Origin: Kipferlia bialata
Lineage: Eukaryota > Fornicata
Reading direction: 5' to 3'
Assembly (NCBI GenBank): GCA_003568945.1
Contig: BDIP01000001.1
Location: 1 to 35,340 of the forward strand
DNA length: 35,340 nt
Under the pieces are notes generated by a model that was not told the DNA's origin, made no database searches, and saw only the letters and a program-made list of their open reading frames with translations. The position numbers and the translations under genes are program-made. This document shows positions 10,257 to 21,576 of this stretch, one piece after another; within the stretch, counting starts at the first letter, position 1; each line of letters begins with the position of its first letter.

Positions 10257-11280
10257 ATGCTTGAGCCGGGCAAGTACTCACTTCTGACTTGCCGCATTCC
10301 AGCTCAACTCGAATGTGAACGAAGCTCTTTCCTTTTGTTAGAGATGATCACAGTGCCAGCCAGCTTCAGCACAGTGTTTGTACACCTCCTAGGCCAGGAC
10401 ACAAGTGCTCCCCAGGGTCCTGTGTCTGTTCCACCAGAGTTTAGCAACTTGGAGAGTCTTGCTGCCGTGTCATGCCTTTTATCTCGTTGTGTTCCTGCTG
10501 CAGCGCTCACCCCGTCGACTATCACTGCTGGCTTGATGGTCTACCTTACACAGAGTGCCCACAGGTACGTTATAGTGTATATGTGAGTGAGTGAGTGACA
10601 TGTATAGTATGCCGCATTTTGTAGTTAACGAGTCCTCTTACCCTAGTCTTTCCATGGGGGACGTCATCAAGAACCTGCTACCCGTGCCGTACAGGGCCTG
10701 CTACCCCAACGAGCTCTCCTACCGCCATGCCTTCAACGCCTGGATCACCCAGGTGTACCGCCCCCACCGTGCCTTGATGGACGCCATCCAGGAGCGGGTC
10801 TTCAACCTCGATGTCTCCGAGGCCGAGATCGAGGCCGAGGGCAACAGGCTCAAGGCTGCCGGCATCGGTCTGGACTGGAAGACCCCCCGCCCCACCCCAT
10901 CTCCCTCTGCCCCTGCCCCTGCCGTCTCCGTGGTCCGGACCCCAAGGAGGTCATCAACCCCGAGGAGGTCGAGGCCGGCCCCCATCGAGACCTCCTGCGC
11001 CGCCGAGGTCGACTCCCCCGCCACCCCCCAGACCGTGACCAGGGGCCGCCACGCCCTGCCCGTGACGCCCTCTGCCCGCTCTACCCGTGTCTCAGGCCGC
11101 TCCCCCATGGGCCGGTTCCTCTCTCGCACCACCTCTGTCTTCGGGGGTGTGACCTCCCGGGTGGTGTCTGCCCTGTCCCCCAGGTCCAAGGGTGCTAGCA
11201 GGCACAGGGCCATGGACCTGTCAGGGGGTGCAGTGACACCCACAAGGAGGCCAAGGGCAAGGGGCCTCAAGGTGATGTAG
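10257..11280 (+). CDS. Unrecognised protein with Arg/Ser/Pro-rich tail
   Basis: Two exons, 10257-10564 and 10647-11280, join in phase 2 (acceptor CTTACCCTAG) for 313 aa. Residues 1-170 look globular and mostly helical (ITAGLMVYLTQSAHR, PYRACYPNELSYRHAFNAW, ALMDAIQERVFNLDVSEAE). The spacing faintly recalls a cyclin box, but no diagnostic residues settle it. Residues 175-313 are basic and low in complexity (TPRRSSTPRRSRPAP), with many SP/TP sites, and end LKVM. Exon 2 is strongly C-ending in third positions, unlike its neighbours and similar to the uL6 gene, which may mean high expression. A divergent promoter is shared with PPAT. Function is unknown. Confidence 0.75.
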
Positions 11281-11745
11281 GCCGTGGGCAGTGTTTGTGT
11301 GTAATAGATTATCAGTATTATGAGTTAACGTCACTGAGGAGAGACAGAGTGGGCATAACGAGTCTATTACTGTTCAGCTTCCGATATGATTCATACATCA
11401 CAACGACCAATATCGGATAAGAATAGGAGGTGATGAAGGCGGTAGTACATCCCTGGACGTCCCAGAGGTACCTCAACACGTATCTACATAGATACACGGA
11501 GGAGACTCAGGACCAACCCATCTGAACATCGGGAGGGTGCTTGTCCTATTCACCCCTAGGGTATCCCAGGGACTAGCCAATACACTGCCCACTGTCTCTG
11601 GGTCCTGTCCGCGACGTGTCCATGACAGGACGGGAATGGAATATTGAATACACTCTGGGTGCTAGTGTTCCAGGGAGGGAAGCAAGTAAGAGATATCCCC
11701 CCCCCTCTCTCTCTCTCTCCCAGCCCATCGGTCTGTCCCTCACCC
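11281..11745. other. Convergent intergenic spacer with a long-stem hairpin
   Basis: This lies between two gene ends. It holds the inverted repeat GTCCTGTC (11602-11609) / GACAGGAC (11624-11631) with a 14-nt loop, and a poly-C/(CT)n stretch near 11698. No coding frame is convincing. Confidence 0.5.
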
Positions 11746-13778
11746 TCACTGAGTGCACTGGCTGCGGGGTATGTACTTGGGGGGGTTGGTCACAGACCGG
11801 CCATCCCTAGGGTTGATACGCATATAACTATCAATCTATATATATGATGTTAATATATAATGCCCCACCTTGTGTTTAGTATGCAGTCCAGACAGAATGG
11901 CTCCTCTGAGGATAAGGACACAGACACGCAGGTGGGGGGTCTCTGGCTGCCCTTCTTGGAAGCCCCCTTGCCCCCCTTGCCCTTGCCACTCTTGCCACTG
12001 ATGAGGTCTAGCACCCTGCTCTGGGCCCTGGCCACACTCAGCCTAGGGTAAGGAAGAGAGAGAGAGAGGGAGAGAAAGAGAGAGAGTCCCCACACTGCTC
12101 TGGGCCCTGGCCACGCTCAGTCTAGTGTGAGAACGACTTACATACACAGACACATACATATATATGGAGAGAGAGATACCTTGCTGCGAGTAGGAGCGAT
12201 GGCCCAGCCGCACACCCCGCCTTGTCCTCCTCCTCACTCCTAGCACTCCTGACGGGTATCCTGCCCCTGCCTGTCTCTGTGTCTAGGCGTCTGGCAGCGG
12301 CACAGTCCTCTGGGTATCAGATAGATACTCTATCTACAGATATATAAATGCCACTCACTCTTTGTGGGCCTAGACGCAGCTATTAGCCACGTCGGGGGTG
12401 CCACCACGGTGGGGTCAAAGGTGTTCTCTGCCCCCCCTCCCCTGCCGACCCTTCCATCGTAGTCATGCACCGTATCAGGAACGGCAGAGGGTGCGACAGG
12501 GAGCTGGCCCCTAGAGTGAGGAGGGAGAGGGATATGTAAAGGGAGAGAGAGTGGAGACTATACCTCCCGACCCTGATGAGGTCATTGAGGTCCCTTGTGA
12601 ACTGCTCCACCACTGTCCTGGGCTTGGGGACACTGCCCTTCTTGATGCCCTGCCTGGTGTTCCACACAACCTGGGGGTCAATAGATATGGAGGGTACTTT
12701 TAGTACAACAACATTACACAAACTGGGACACAAGCACAACTTGCATGTAATTGCTATATACACAAGACACACCTTGGGAGTGGGCACCCATGCAGCATTG
12801 GCAGCCACAGAAAGGTCTCCGTTATTGACCTGGGGATCAGATGGAGACAATAGGAGCAAGAGTCACTAGGAAACCATCCCTCACCTCGAGTGCCCTCTCC
12901 CTCAGGTCCATGCATATCTCTGGGTTCTTCTTGCCCTGGCCTATCAGCCAGCACACCCTGTCCCTCACCTCGGGCAGCATCGACAGACGGGCCTGCGGTC
13001 AGGGTCACATACACACTCAGACACATACACTGTCCGCACATTATTATCAATGGGAAGCGTTGGTACACGTACCACATCATCTGCGCTGCCCAGCCTGTGG
13101 TTGGTGTGTGCCGAGCACATGCTGCCAATGACCCACTGGTGGGGGGGGACACCGTCCAGGCGTCTCTCCACCATGATGGAGTGGCAGCAGCCCACAGCAG
13201 TGTACCCAGAGTGGCCAGTGTGGTGGCCTGAAGAGTGAGAACAGAGACCAGTATCGGGAGAGTGGTAAGCATGGCTGACCCATTGTCACAATATGAATAC
13301 TGGCCTCACCTTCAGGAACTGCCTTCAGCTCTTGAGAGCTCTCAGCTGTGAGGGCAGCAGTAAGAGAGCCAGCATTGAAGGATGCCCCAGCGTTCTTGCC
13401 TCCTGACAGGTCAGATACGGAGGATAGAGAGAGAGGGACTGCAGAGAGCTGAACCAGAGATGCTATACGGACAATGATGAACACATGGTCCCCACCTGCT
13501 TTAGCAGTGATGCGGGGTACTCCAGACCTGAAGCAGTTCAGAATGATCTTCTGGTCCTTCTTCCGCTGAGTGCGAGCTATTCCCCTCCGGATGGTGTACT
13601 GAACATTGTATTGCTTCTTCACACTGACGAGCCAATCATGGAGAGCAAGGTATGGGTTCGCCGCGTCATATGGAAGCGTAATTGGGAAGGACGGCCCGTC
13701 CTCACACACCATCCCATTCTGAGGCACCATCCTTAGCCTATAAGGACGTCTGTCTATCTCACGGCCATAGGGTCCCAT
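11746..13778 (-). CDS. Protein with FAR1/WRKY-GCM1-like zinc-binding domain
   Basis: Ten exons (13778-13496, 13402-13310, 13227-13073, 12992-12885, 12829-12773, 12670-12564, 12510-12359, 12309-12180, 12042-11869, 11806-11746) give 439 aa in unbroken phase. Residues 75-215 show the order seen in FAR1/ZSWIM and MULE-type N-terminal domains: ILNCFRSG, a loop, GCCHSIMVERR, WVIGSMCSAHTNHRLG, then RLSMLPEVRDRVCWLIGQGK and PEICMDL. The putative Zn ligands are the Cys of NCF, a Cys of GCC and the HxxH or HTNH pair. In relatives this fold binds DNA. No DDE transposase core or SWIM motif follows; the rest is basic and low complexity (GKSGKGKGGKGASKKG). It is therefore most simply a host DNA-binding protein, possibly derived from a transposase. 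The domain call is by pattern only. Confidence 0.65.
12095..12121 (-). repeat. Copy of an exon start (original 12016-12042)
   Basis: About 27 nt repeating the start of exon 12042-11869 (coding LSVARAQS) with few changes, behind its own TCACACTAG acceptor, about 79 bp upstream of the used exon. It lacks a matching donor. Confidence 0.7.
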
Positions 13779-13873
13779 TTTCGGTCAAATACGAAAGATT
13801 TTCGACGGAAAATCTGAGATGGTCTCAAGTTCTCGTGGCCCAGGAGAGACTAACCTCTTCAAAGCACGACAAC
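13779..13873. promoter_or_regulatory. 95-bp divergent promoter with an 18-bp palindrome
   Basis: This interval sits between opposed ATGs at 13778 (-) and 13874 (+). GATTTTC-GACG-GAAAATC (13797-13814) is a perfect 7-bp inverted repeat. An additional CGAAA lies just before it. Confidence 0.45.
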
Positions 13874-14672
13874 ATGGGCTGCGGATCTTCTACCCCTACC
13901 ATCGACGCCCTTCTCCCCAAGTCCACCAACCAGTACGTGTGGTTATATATTATAGGGATCAGGCCCAGTTACAGGAGGAGACACTCAGTGTACTGTATGT
14001 ACTGTATTTTCTCACACTCAGGGTAGTGCTCTTCAATGGAGAGGAGGAGACTCTGGCCATCCTGAGGACTGCAGTCGCTACCCGTACGTGCTATATGTGA
14101 TATATTTACGGTTTAGTGGCTGTGTGTGCGATGTTTATATATAGATCTGTTGATGCTCACCCTCAGGCACTGATATGGCCATCACTGAGCTGGTTGAGGT
14201 TGGAGAAGGAATCACCCCTGTTACCGACACAATGGGTATCCCTACCGCCGTCATTGGTCAGGAGGCCCGTGTTATTGTTCCCTGCCCACCAGGCACTGCT
14301 GCCCCCGCCACTGGAGAGTGGGTGGTTGTCAGTGGCACTGCCGGCAGTGAGGCCGACATCTTTGTCTCCCTCAAGGACTTCATCGTGCCAGAGGTTGTGG
14401 ACAAGGTAGAGGATATCGTTGCCCCCACTGAGGAGGCTGCCCCCGCTGAGGAGGTTGCTGAGCCTGTTGTGGAGCCTGTCGCTGAGGAGGCTCCAGTTGA
14501 GGAGGCTCCAGTTGTGGAGGCCCCTGTTGAGGAGGTTGCTGAGGAGGCCCCAGTGGAGGAGGCCGTTGAGGAGGCCCCTGTGGAGGAGGCCCCTGTAGAG
14601 GAGGCTGCTGAGGAGGCTGCTGAGGAGGCCGTTGAGGAGGAGGCTGAGGCTGTTGAGGAGGCCGCCGAGTAG
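13874..14672 (+). CDS. Small acidic repeat protein with predicted lipid anchor
   Basis: Exons 13874-13932, 14022-14083 and 14167-14672 give 208 aa. The start MGCGSSTPT fits an N-myristoylation site (Gly2, Ser6) with an adjacent Cys3 for palmitoylation, as in many flagellar or plasma-membrane peripheral proteins. Residues 20-110 form a compact, probably beta-rich domain (VVLFNGEEETLAILRTAV, ARVIVPCPPGTAAP, GEWVVVSGTAGSEAD). The C-terminal 90 residues are an Ala/Glu/Val/Pro repeat built on EEAPV units. The repeat nucleotide units (GAGGAGGC-type) are themselves near identical, so copy number could vary. Membrane attachment is predicted; the family is not recognised. Confidence 0.75.
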
Positions 14673-15371
14673 AGCCTAGTCCTAAGTATATAGTATTAGC
14701 TTATGAGCCGCTTGCTCATTCTACCATGGTGTTTTCGGATACCACAATGTAACAATAGAGGATCCCCTTGATTCTGTCTTTAATAAACGGAAGAGCTCCA
14801 AGCTCGGACTCGGGCCAAGACCCATTTCAACCATCCTAAAGAATGACTGGTCCATAGTCTCACTGCTCACCACACCTTCCAGGTATCACGGCTTTCTTTG
14901 AGGCTGAGAAACCCGTGCAAAAGAACAGCACCGGAACATCAGTATCAGTAGTAACCGCATCAGACCTAAATCCTAGCGCACCCCAGTGTGGCAGCAGCCT
15001 CTTCGAAGAGGGTGTCAATGGACTGAACCCTCGAAATTGATCTGACTGATCTTGTTTTTGCATGATAGCCTTGAAGGGGTCAAACATAGGGAGGCAGGCC
15101 ATCCTAAACAATGGAGCTTCCACAATCTGTCACACAGGAGTGCTTCTATCACTGGATCCCCGTGAGCGACGACCACAGTAACCTGTAGCCATGGCAAGTC
15201 TGAGAGTATTTCAAAAACATTGTTTTTGAGCTCTTCTATTTGGGAATTGCAAATGAACCGATGGGAAAAACAATGTTTTCTGGTTGACGAGCAAGGGTTT
15301 TTGCTAGAGTGAACAGAGCGAGCACCGGAGCCAGCCCCAGTGGCAGTGTTGGTTTTCTTGCGGAAACACAG
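14673..15371. other. Intergenic region with AT-palindromes and the uL6 leader exon
   Basis: After the stop at 14672 there is a stem-loop ATGAGC-CGCTT-GCTCAT (14703-14719) and an AATAAA-like TTTAATAAAC near 14780. Closer to uL6 are CAAAAAC-ATT-GTTTTTG (15212-15228) and AAAAC-AAT-GTTTT (15267-15279), probably promoter elements. The untranslated first exon of uL6 ends at 15371. Confidence 0.45.
14860..15102 (-). CDS. Possible small hypothetical protein
   Basis: An 80-codon ATG-to-TGA frame (MACLPMFDPFKA...RCGEQ) of normal composition in an otherwise empty spacer. The frame stays open a little further upstream, to 15123. No domain is recognised and no introns are needed. It could equally be a chance ORF. 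Confidence 0.25.
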   Translation of the reverse strand: MACLPMFDPFKAIMQKQDQSDQFRGFSPLTPSSKRLLPHWGALGFRSDAVTTDTDVPVLFFCTGFSASKKAVIPGRCGEQ

Positions 15372-15516
15372 GTACTATCACTATATGAGTCAGTGGGGAG
15401 GTGTTATAGTTATATAGAGTGGGTGTGTGGAGGTATGGTAGGGTTTTCTTGGTGTTTGGTTGGTTTTGGGTGGGTGTGGGGAGGGATGTGGTGTGGTGTT
15501 GCTGTTTTGACCCCAG
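15372..15516 (+). other. 5'UTR intron of the uL6 gene, G/T-rich
   Basis: The donor ACACAG|GTACTA and acceptor TTTTGACCCCAG|A place this intron one base before the start codon. The leader exon has no in-frame ATG. Unlike other introns here it is rich in G and T on the sense strand and lacks CT or TA runs. No C/D box pair was found. Confidence 0.75.
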
Positions 15517-15517
15517 A

Positions 15518-16078
15518 ATGCCCCTTTGCGCCACCGTCAAGACTGAGATCCCCGAGGGAGTGACCGTTGAGGTCAACAAGCGCCTTGTGCGTGTCACCGG
15601 ACCCCGCGGAGTCGTGGAGCGTAACTTCAAGCACACCTCCCTGGAGATGACCCTTGAGGGAAACACCGTCTCCGTCAGCTCCTGGTTCTCCAGGAAGAGA
15701 GACGCTGCTCTCTGCCGCACCATCATCTCTCACATCGAGAACATGGTCACTGGAGTCACCAAGGGATTCCGTTACAAGATGAGGCTTGTGTACGCTCACT
15801 TCCCCATCACTGCCAACGTCTGTGACGCCGGTGCCCGTATCGAGCTCCGTAACTTCTATCACGAGACCAAGATCAGGTCCGTGCCCATGCTCCCCGGTGT
15901 GACCATCTCCATCTCCACCACCCCCAAGGATGAGCTTGTGCTCGAGGGAAACGACATCGAGAACGTGTCCCTGTCCGCCGCTCTCATCAACCAGTCCATG
16001 AAGTGTGCCAACAAGGATGGACGTAAGTTCCTTGACGGTGCCTACGTTTCCTTCCGCGGAACCATGGACCAGCTCTAA
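15518..16078 (+). CDS. RPL9: 60S ribosomal protein uL6 (L9)
   Basis: An uninterrupted 186-aa frame (human RPL9 has 192). VTVEVNKRLVRVTGPRGVVERNF matches the N-terminal uL6 repeat. FRYKMRLVYAHFPI is nearly identical to the eukaryotic consensus, followed by LPGVTISISTTPKDELVLEGNDIENVS, INQS and RKFLDGAYVSFRGT. The protein sits near the sarcin-ricin loop of the large subunit. Codon use is strongly biased to C-ending codons, as expected for a highly expressed gene. The start is the first ATG after the 5'UTR intron. The N-terminus is slightly shorter than in animals. Confidence 0.97.
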   Translation: MPLCATVKTEIPEGVTVEVNKRLVRVTGPRGVVERNFKHTSLEMTLEGNTVSVSSWFSRKRDAALCRTIISHIENMVTGVTKGFRYKMRLVYAHFPITANVCDAGARIELRNFYHETKIRSVPMLPGVTISISTTPKDELVLEGNDIENVSLSAALINQSMKCANKDGRKFLDGAYVSFRGTMDQL

Positions 16079-19000
16079 GTCGCAACGCAGTAAATGCAGT
16101 CTTTGAGTTGTTTGTGTTATTGTTTTGAAGAGACTCTCTGGTTTGAGTTCAGTAAGGGAAAGGTGTTGTGGCCTCACAGTCATCTCCCACATTATTTGCT
16201 TTAAAGGCATGGTGTCATATGGCTCTCCGACCTGGGCGGAGTTTAGATACTATGGATATTGATGATGTGAAGGATACCCAATACTGAGTAAACAACTCTA
16301 CTATCGTCAGAACAGGTGATCAGGATGTGTAGAGGTCAGTGATGTATAGGGGATTGTAGCAAAGAGAATACTCTGAGGAACACGGAAGCAATCAATAGAG
16401 TGGAGAAGACAATCCAGAACAGTGCTGAAACACACATAGGCCAGTAGGGCTAAAATACACACAATTTACTTGTTCAGCTCCTCATATATCTCACCAATTT
16501 CCATCATATGGGTCTGTACCATCCCTGCCAGGTTCTCCAGCTCAGCCAGACGCATGGCAGAGGGGTCATCGGCCAGGGCCATCAGCCTGTGCAGAGTCTT
16601 CTGGTAGTTCTTCTGGTCCGACCGCTTGCTGTACACACTCTCCATCAACACGTCTGGAAGCACAGTCTTGGGGATCATCGGTGGCTGGGGGGTCATCTTC
16701 ACACTCCGAGGCTTCTTCCTCACTGACCTCAGACGGTCACCACCCACTCCAGGTGTGTGCTCTGGCTCTACCTTCTGGATGTATCCCACTGCAGGGAACT
16801 CTGCGTCATTGTGGTACAGAAGAGACATCCGTCCAAGCTCATGCAGTCTCTGGTTGCCAAAGGCAGCTGCAATCTCATCAGCAAACCTGTCCTCGGGAAT
16901 ACTAAGGAGGCGAGCAATCTCTGGTAGCTTCTCCATCTTCGCCAGCATCTGGTGGGAGTTCGCCCTGAAGGCCCTCACAACTGCTGAGAACGCAGAAGCC
17001 TCTAAGAGTGAGGGAAGGAGTGAAAACAGGAATTGGAAACACATGTCAGGTCGCAAACTGAGTCTCAAGGCCTCCCAACGTACCAAACTCCCGAATCTCC
17101 CTCATTGCTTCATCTGCAACGGGATCATTGCGCGGCGCCATGCACTGATTGAGCTAGAGCCCTCTCTCCCTTCTTAGGTCTAGGTGGAAAGGCTACCTCA
17201 AAGAGGCAAAAACACAGCATACCTTAAGGGTGCAGTTTCTCAACAAAATGCCACACCCTCAATGTCAGTCTGACTGCCATATACTGGCAAAGAACACGGC
17301 TGTTCCACCTCTCAGAGCTCTCTAGCAAAACCCTGTATACCTAGTTGGGGTAGAAGACCACAATTTGGAGCACCTTGAAGAGTTTTGGGTGCTTTACGTC
17401 CATCTGAGATGTATCCCCAGTATGGTTCGTCCTATGATCCGTCATTACCTAGTTATATGGCCCCTGTACCGGACACACAGCCTACTAGCAACATCCTGTA
17501 CCGAGATGACCCAATGCCGTACAGTTCTGCGTACAATCCGTTCGGATCCGTGCCGGCTGATCCCTACCTGCAGCCTATTCAGCTGAGTGACTCCCCCCCT
17601 GAGCCCTATCTCCCCTATCTCCCACCCCCTGTGTCTACTGGTGTGCCAATTCCACCTTCTGGACCCATTCCCCAGTACTCCCCCCCCGCAGCCCCTCCCG
17701 CTTTCCCCCTCTCCCCCATTGAACTGCCCCAGGGCTCCCTCCCCACCTCGGCCCCCTTTGCTTCCCGGGCCTCCTTCGGGGGGTACCAGCCAGGCTACCC
17801 CGTGAACCCAGCAGGGTTCAGGTACTCTGGTCCCCGGCTGGACCCCCTTGGGATTGAGGCCCCAGCCCCTGCCCCTGCCTACACCCAGCCCCAGTTCATG
17901 TCCCGGTACAGCCCCCATACCCAGGGCACCACGGGGGGCATCAAGCCGCTGGCCAACACATTCAACCCCCGCGCACCCCCTCCCACATTCCCCCAGCCCC
18001 AGCCAGGGGCACAGTTCCCAGCGCATGTGTCGTATGGGTCCAGGGTGGAGGTATGCCTCACCATATATGAATTGTATTGTACTCTCTCTCTCCCTCTCTC
18101 TCTATGTGTATGCTTAGTGTTTGTGGGTGCCCCAATATCTACTATAATAATAACCCCAGGGTGTTGTGGGCCAGGCTCCATGTATATCTGTGTCTTCATA
18201 TATATATATATATGTATATATATGTACACTACCCTGTTGTATATATATCCATAACCCCAGGGCGTTGTGGGCCATGGCTCCATCGGGTCCCGGTTCCTCA
18301 TTCCCAACTCAGAGGGACTCAGGGGCAGGAAGCAGGGCAGGGACATTGGGGACTACAACCCAGAGGTATATATACACATATATATATAGTCATATCATTT
18401 ATATATACACGCATATATATAGGGCAGGAGGCAGGGCAGGGACATCGGGGACTACAACCCAGAGGTAAGAAGTACATATATATACACACATATATACATC
18501 ATGTATCCTTGTCTTGTATAGGACTGGAAGCAGGCCTTTGCCTAGCTGGTGGATCACCCTTACTCTCCCCCCCTCCCTCCCTCTACTCCAAGTATATTTG
18601 TTATCCTCGCTAAATCAGGCCCGTGCCCAGCTCCTGGCTCCCTCCCTCCATTCCACCTATATTTGTAATTGGTTTATCTATAATAATAATCCTCTCTGTA
18701 ATCCCATCTATAATCGTATCTGACTCAGGCCCGTGCTCAGCTCCTGTCCGACTTCTATGCACACAGGACACACCGCATACACACCAGGGAGATCAAGTGA
18801 GTGCGCCTTACTCTTATTGGTGCTCATATACCTGAGTTATTCTCAGTATATTTGTATTCGTCCCTCTGTGTACTCTCTGTGTGTCTTACCTCATATACAC
18901 AGTCCCTCTCTCACTGCCAGGTATGCTGTGAGGCAGAAGCTGGCTAGCAGTGACACTATCACTATCATATCATACACGTTCTATTTCTATAGTCCTACAT

Positions 19001-20566
19001 GTCATATCATATCATATCTCTCACTGCCAGGTATGCTGTGAGGCAGAAGCTGGCAAACTCGAGGGTCAGAGTGAAGGGAAGGTATGGGTATCACTCTCAT
19101 AAGTGAATATGCATATAGTATGTGGGTGTGTATGCATTTCCTGACCCCCAGGTTTGTGCGTAAGGGTGAGGAGGCCGAGGTCAAGGCCGAGAGGGAGAGA
19201 GAGAACCAGCCTGTCAAGCCAGAGCCCCAGCAGAGGCACACCAACCCGCCCACTCAGGTATAGTCCCCCTACACACCATCCTATAGCTCTATATGCATTG
19301 GTATATATGTATCTGACGTGTCAGGACGCCAAGCGCTCCCACCGTGAGTACGAGCCCCCATCGGCCTCTCAGTCCCCCACTGGCTCTGAGAGCACACAGG
19401 GGGAGAGAGAGGGAGGGGACGGGGCAGGCCAGGTGGATCTGGAGGATCAGCTCAACATCGTCAGCGTCATACCAAGGTATGTATATCACTTAGACATCCG
19501 TGTGTCAATATATGTGCTACTCGCTAACTATTCCAACTCTGACCCCCTAGGAATGTGCCCACCAAGGCCTCCCTCTCTGCCTCCTTCATGCGCCTGTCCA
19601 TCAGTCTCTCATCGCTACCATTCACAGGCGCCAAGAGGGGACTGGCAGAGCGCTCAGTCTCTCAGGTAGTATATATCCACAGTGACCATATCCCCAGTCA
19701 CCATACTGTTTATGAGTGTATCTATTGTGTGTGACTGACCCCCAGGTTGCAGTTGGCCCCCAGTCTGCCACTCCCTCCCTCTCTGACGTCGACTCCATGA
19801 CAGTGCCCTTCGAGACAATAGCAGACGTCGTCATCGAGGATGACTAGACCTATGGTAAACAGATTGTCCGAAGTCGAGGCTCCTGCATTCATTGCAGGCT
19901 ATGTCTCAAACGGTGTGTATTGATGAACAGTGTCCTTTATTTCCCTTTTGTGGTTTTCTCTCTGCGTTTGTGTCAGAGGGTGTTTCGGTTAGTTTCTGTG
20001 ATGGAATAGATTTCTTTTGTGAGGGCAAGTGGTGACTGATGTGATAGATCTATTGAGGATCATCAAGTGGACGAATTGGAAGAAATCGTAAAAGGGTGCA
20101 GCCCCAAAACCAATCAATGTGTTTGATTGGAAATGGTATCGGTCTCCTTTCCTGCGTCTGCTCTCTACTGTGATGGGACTTCGCTCGTTTCTGAGTCGCA
20201 GGCGGGCCAGCAAGGTCCAGAAGAGCCTGCGGTCACCCGCGGCCCTTGCCATACGGGGTGTAGATGAGGTTATGTCTGGGCAGGTACTGACGGGTGGCAT
20301 TGGTCGTACACACACAGTGTGTGTGTCCCCAACTGTAGAGGGGGAGAGCGAGCATGCACAGACCCCGCCCCTGGATGCCGAGGAGGAGATGGACGTGTTC
20401 ACACTGGAGGGCACCGAGGGAGGGCCAGTGGGTAGGCCAAGTGCCGGAGAGAGAGAGAGAGAGACAGACTCAGCAGAGGTGACAGAGGCCGATGGTTCAG
20501 GTGGGGTAACTGGTGTATGTAGCAATATCCTTATTCCTTTATGTATTGTTGGTGTTCTATCATTAA

Positions 20567-20614
<48 letters not shown>

Positions 20615-20615
20615 T

Positions 20616-20648
<33 letters not shown>

Positions 20649-21539
20649 TCCACTGTTTCATTATCTGAACCCACCCACCAGGCCAATGGCAATAGTCTCT
20701 GTCTTCCCTTGTAAATATGGGTGTCTATGTATCTGGTCTCACTGTGTATTTCCTCTCTCTCTCTCCCTCTCTTCATACAGACTCTCACCACTTTCCTGAA
20801 TTACCCTGTCTCTGGCTCTCTCTCTCTCTCTCTCTCCCCCTCTCCCTCCATCTCTATATACTCACACCAGTGACATTAATACCCTACCCTTATCATGTCC
20901 TCCCTTCCTCTCTCTCTCTATCCCTCTCTTCGATCAAGACTCACTGCCTAGACGTGATGTCCCTAGCTCTCTCTCTCTCTCCCTCCCTCCCTAACCCCAG
21001 TGGCATAGACACCATGTCCCCTGTGCCTGGTCCCTCTCTCTCTCTCTCTGTAATATATAGATACACATTTCTTATCTCAGTGGCATTGACACCATGTCCC
21101 CCGTGCCTTATCCCCCCTCCCCTCCCTATATATATGTATACTATATACTCTATACTAGGATATACACATATATTCTTATCTCAGTGGCATAGACACCATG
21201 TCCCCTGTGCCTGGCCCCTCCTCCCCTCCCAGACACAGGGTGGTATTAGTGTCCAATGAGACACTGGTACCCACAGCAGAGAGGAGGTATGCTCTGTCTG
21301 TCTGTGTCTGATTATTATCTATTACCTCTACTCCCGATGTGATGTATGTATCTCTTCACAATCCTGATTCTCGGGAGTGACTATGTTCTCCTTTCTTAAC
21401 CCTCTATGCACATTGCCGACCTGTTGGTAACAACGCTGATAAGCAGCTTCCTCTCTCTCGCTCTACATGTGCATAGTATAATGTCTGACCCGAGTCGTCC
21501 TGTTGACAATAACAATGCTGACAAGGCCATCAAGGCCCT

Positions 21540-21576
<37 letters not shown>
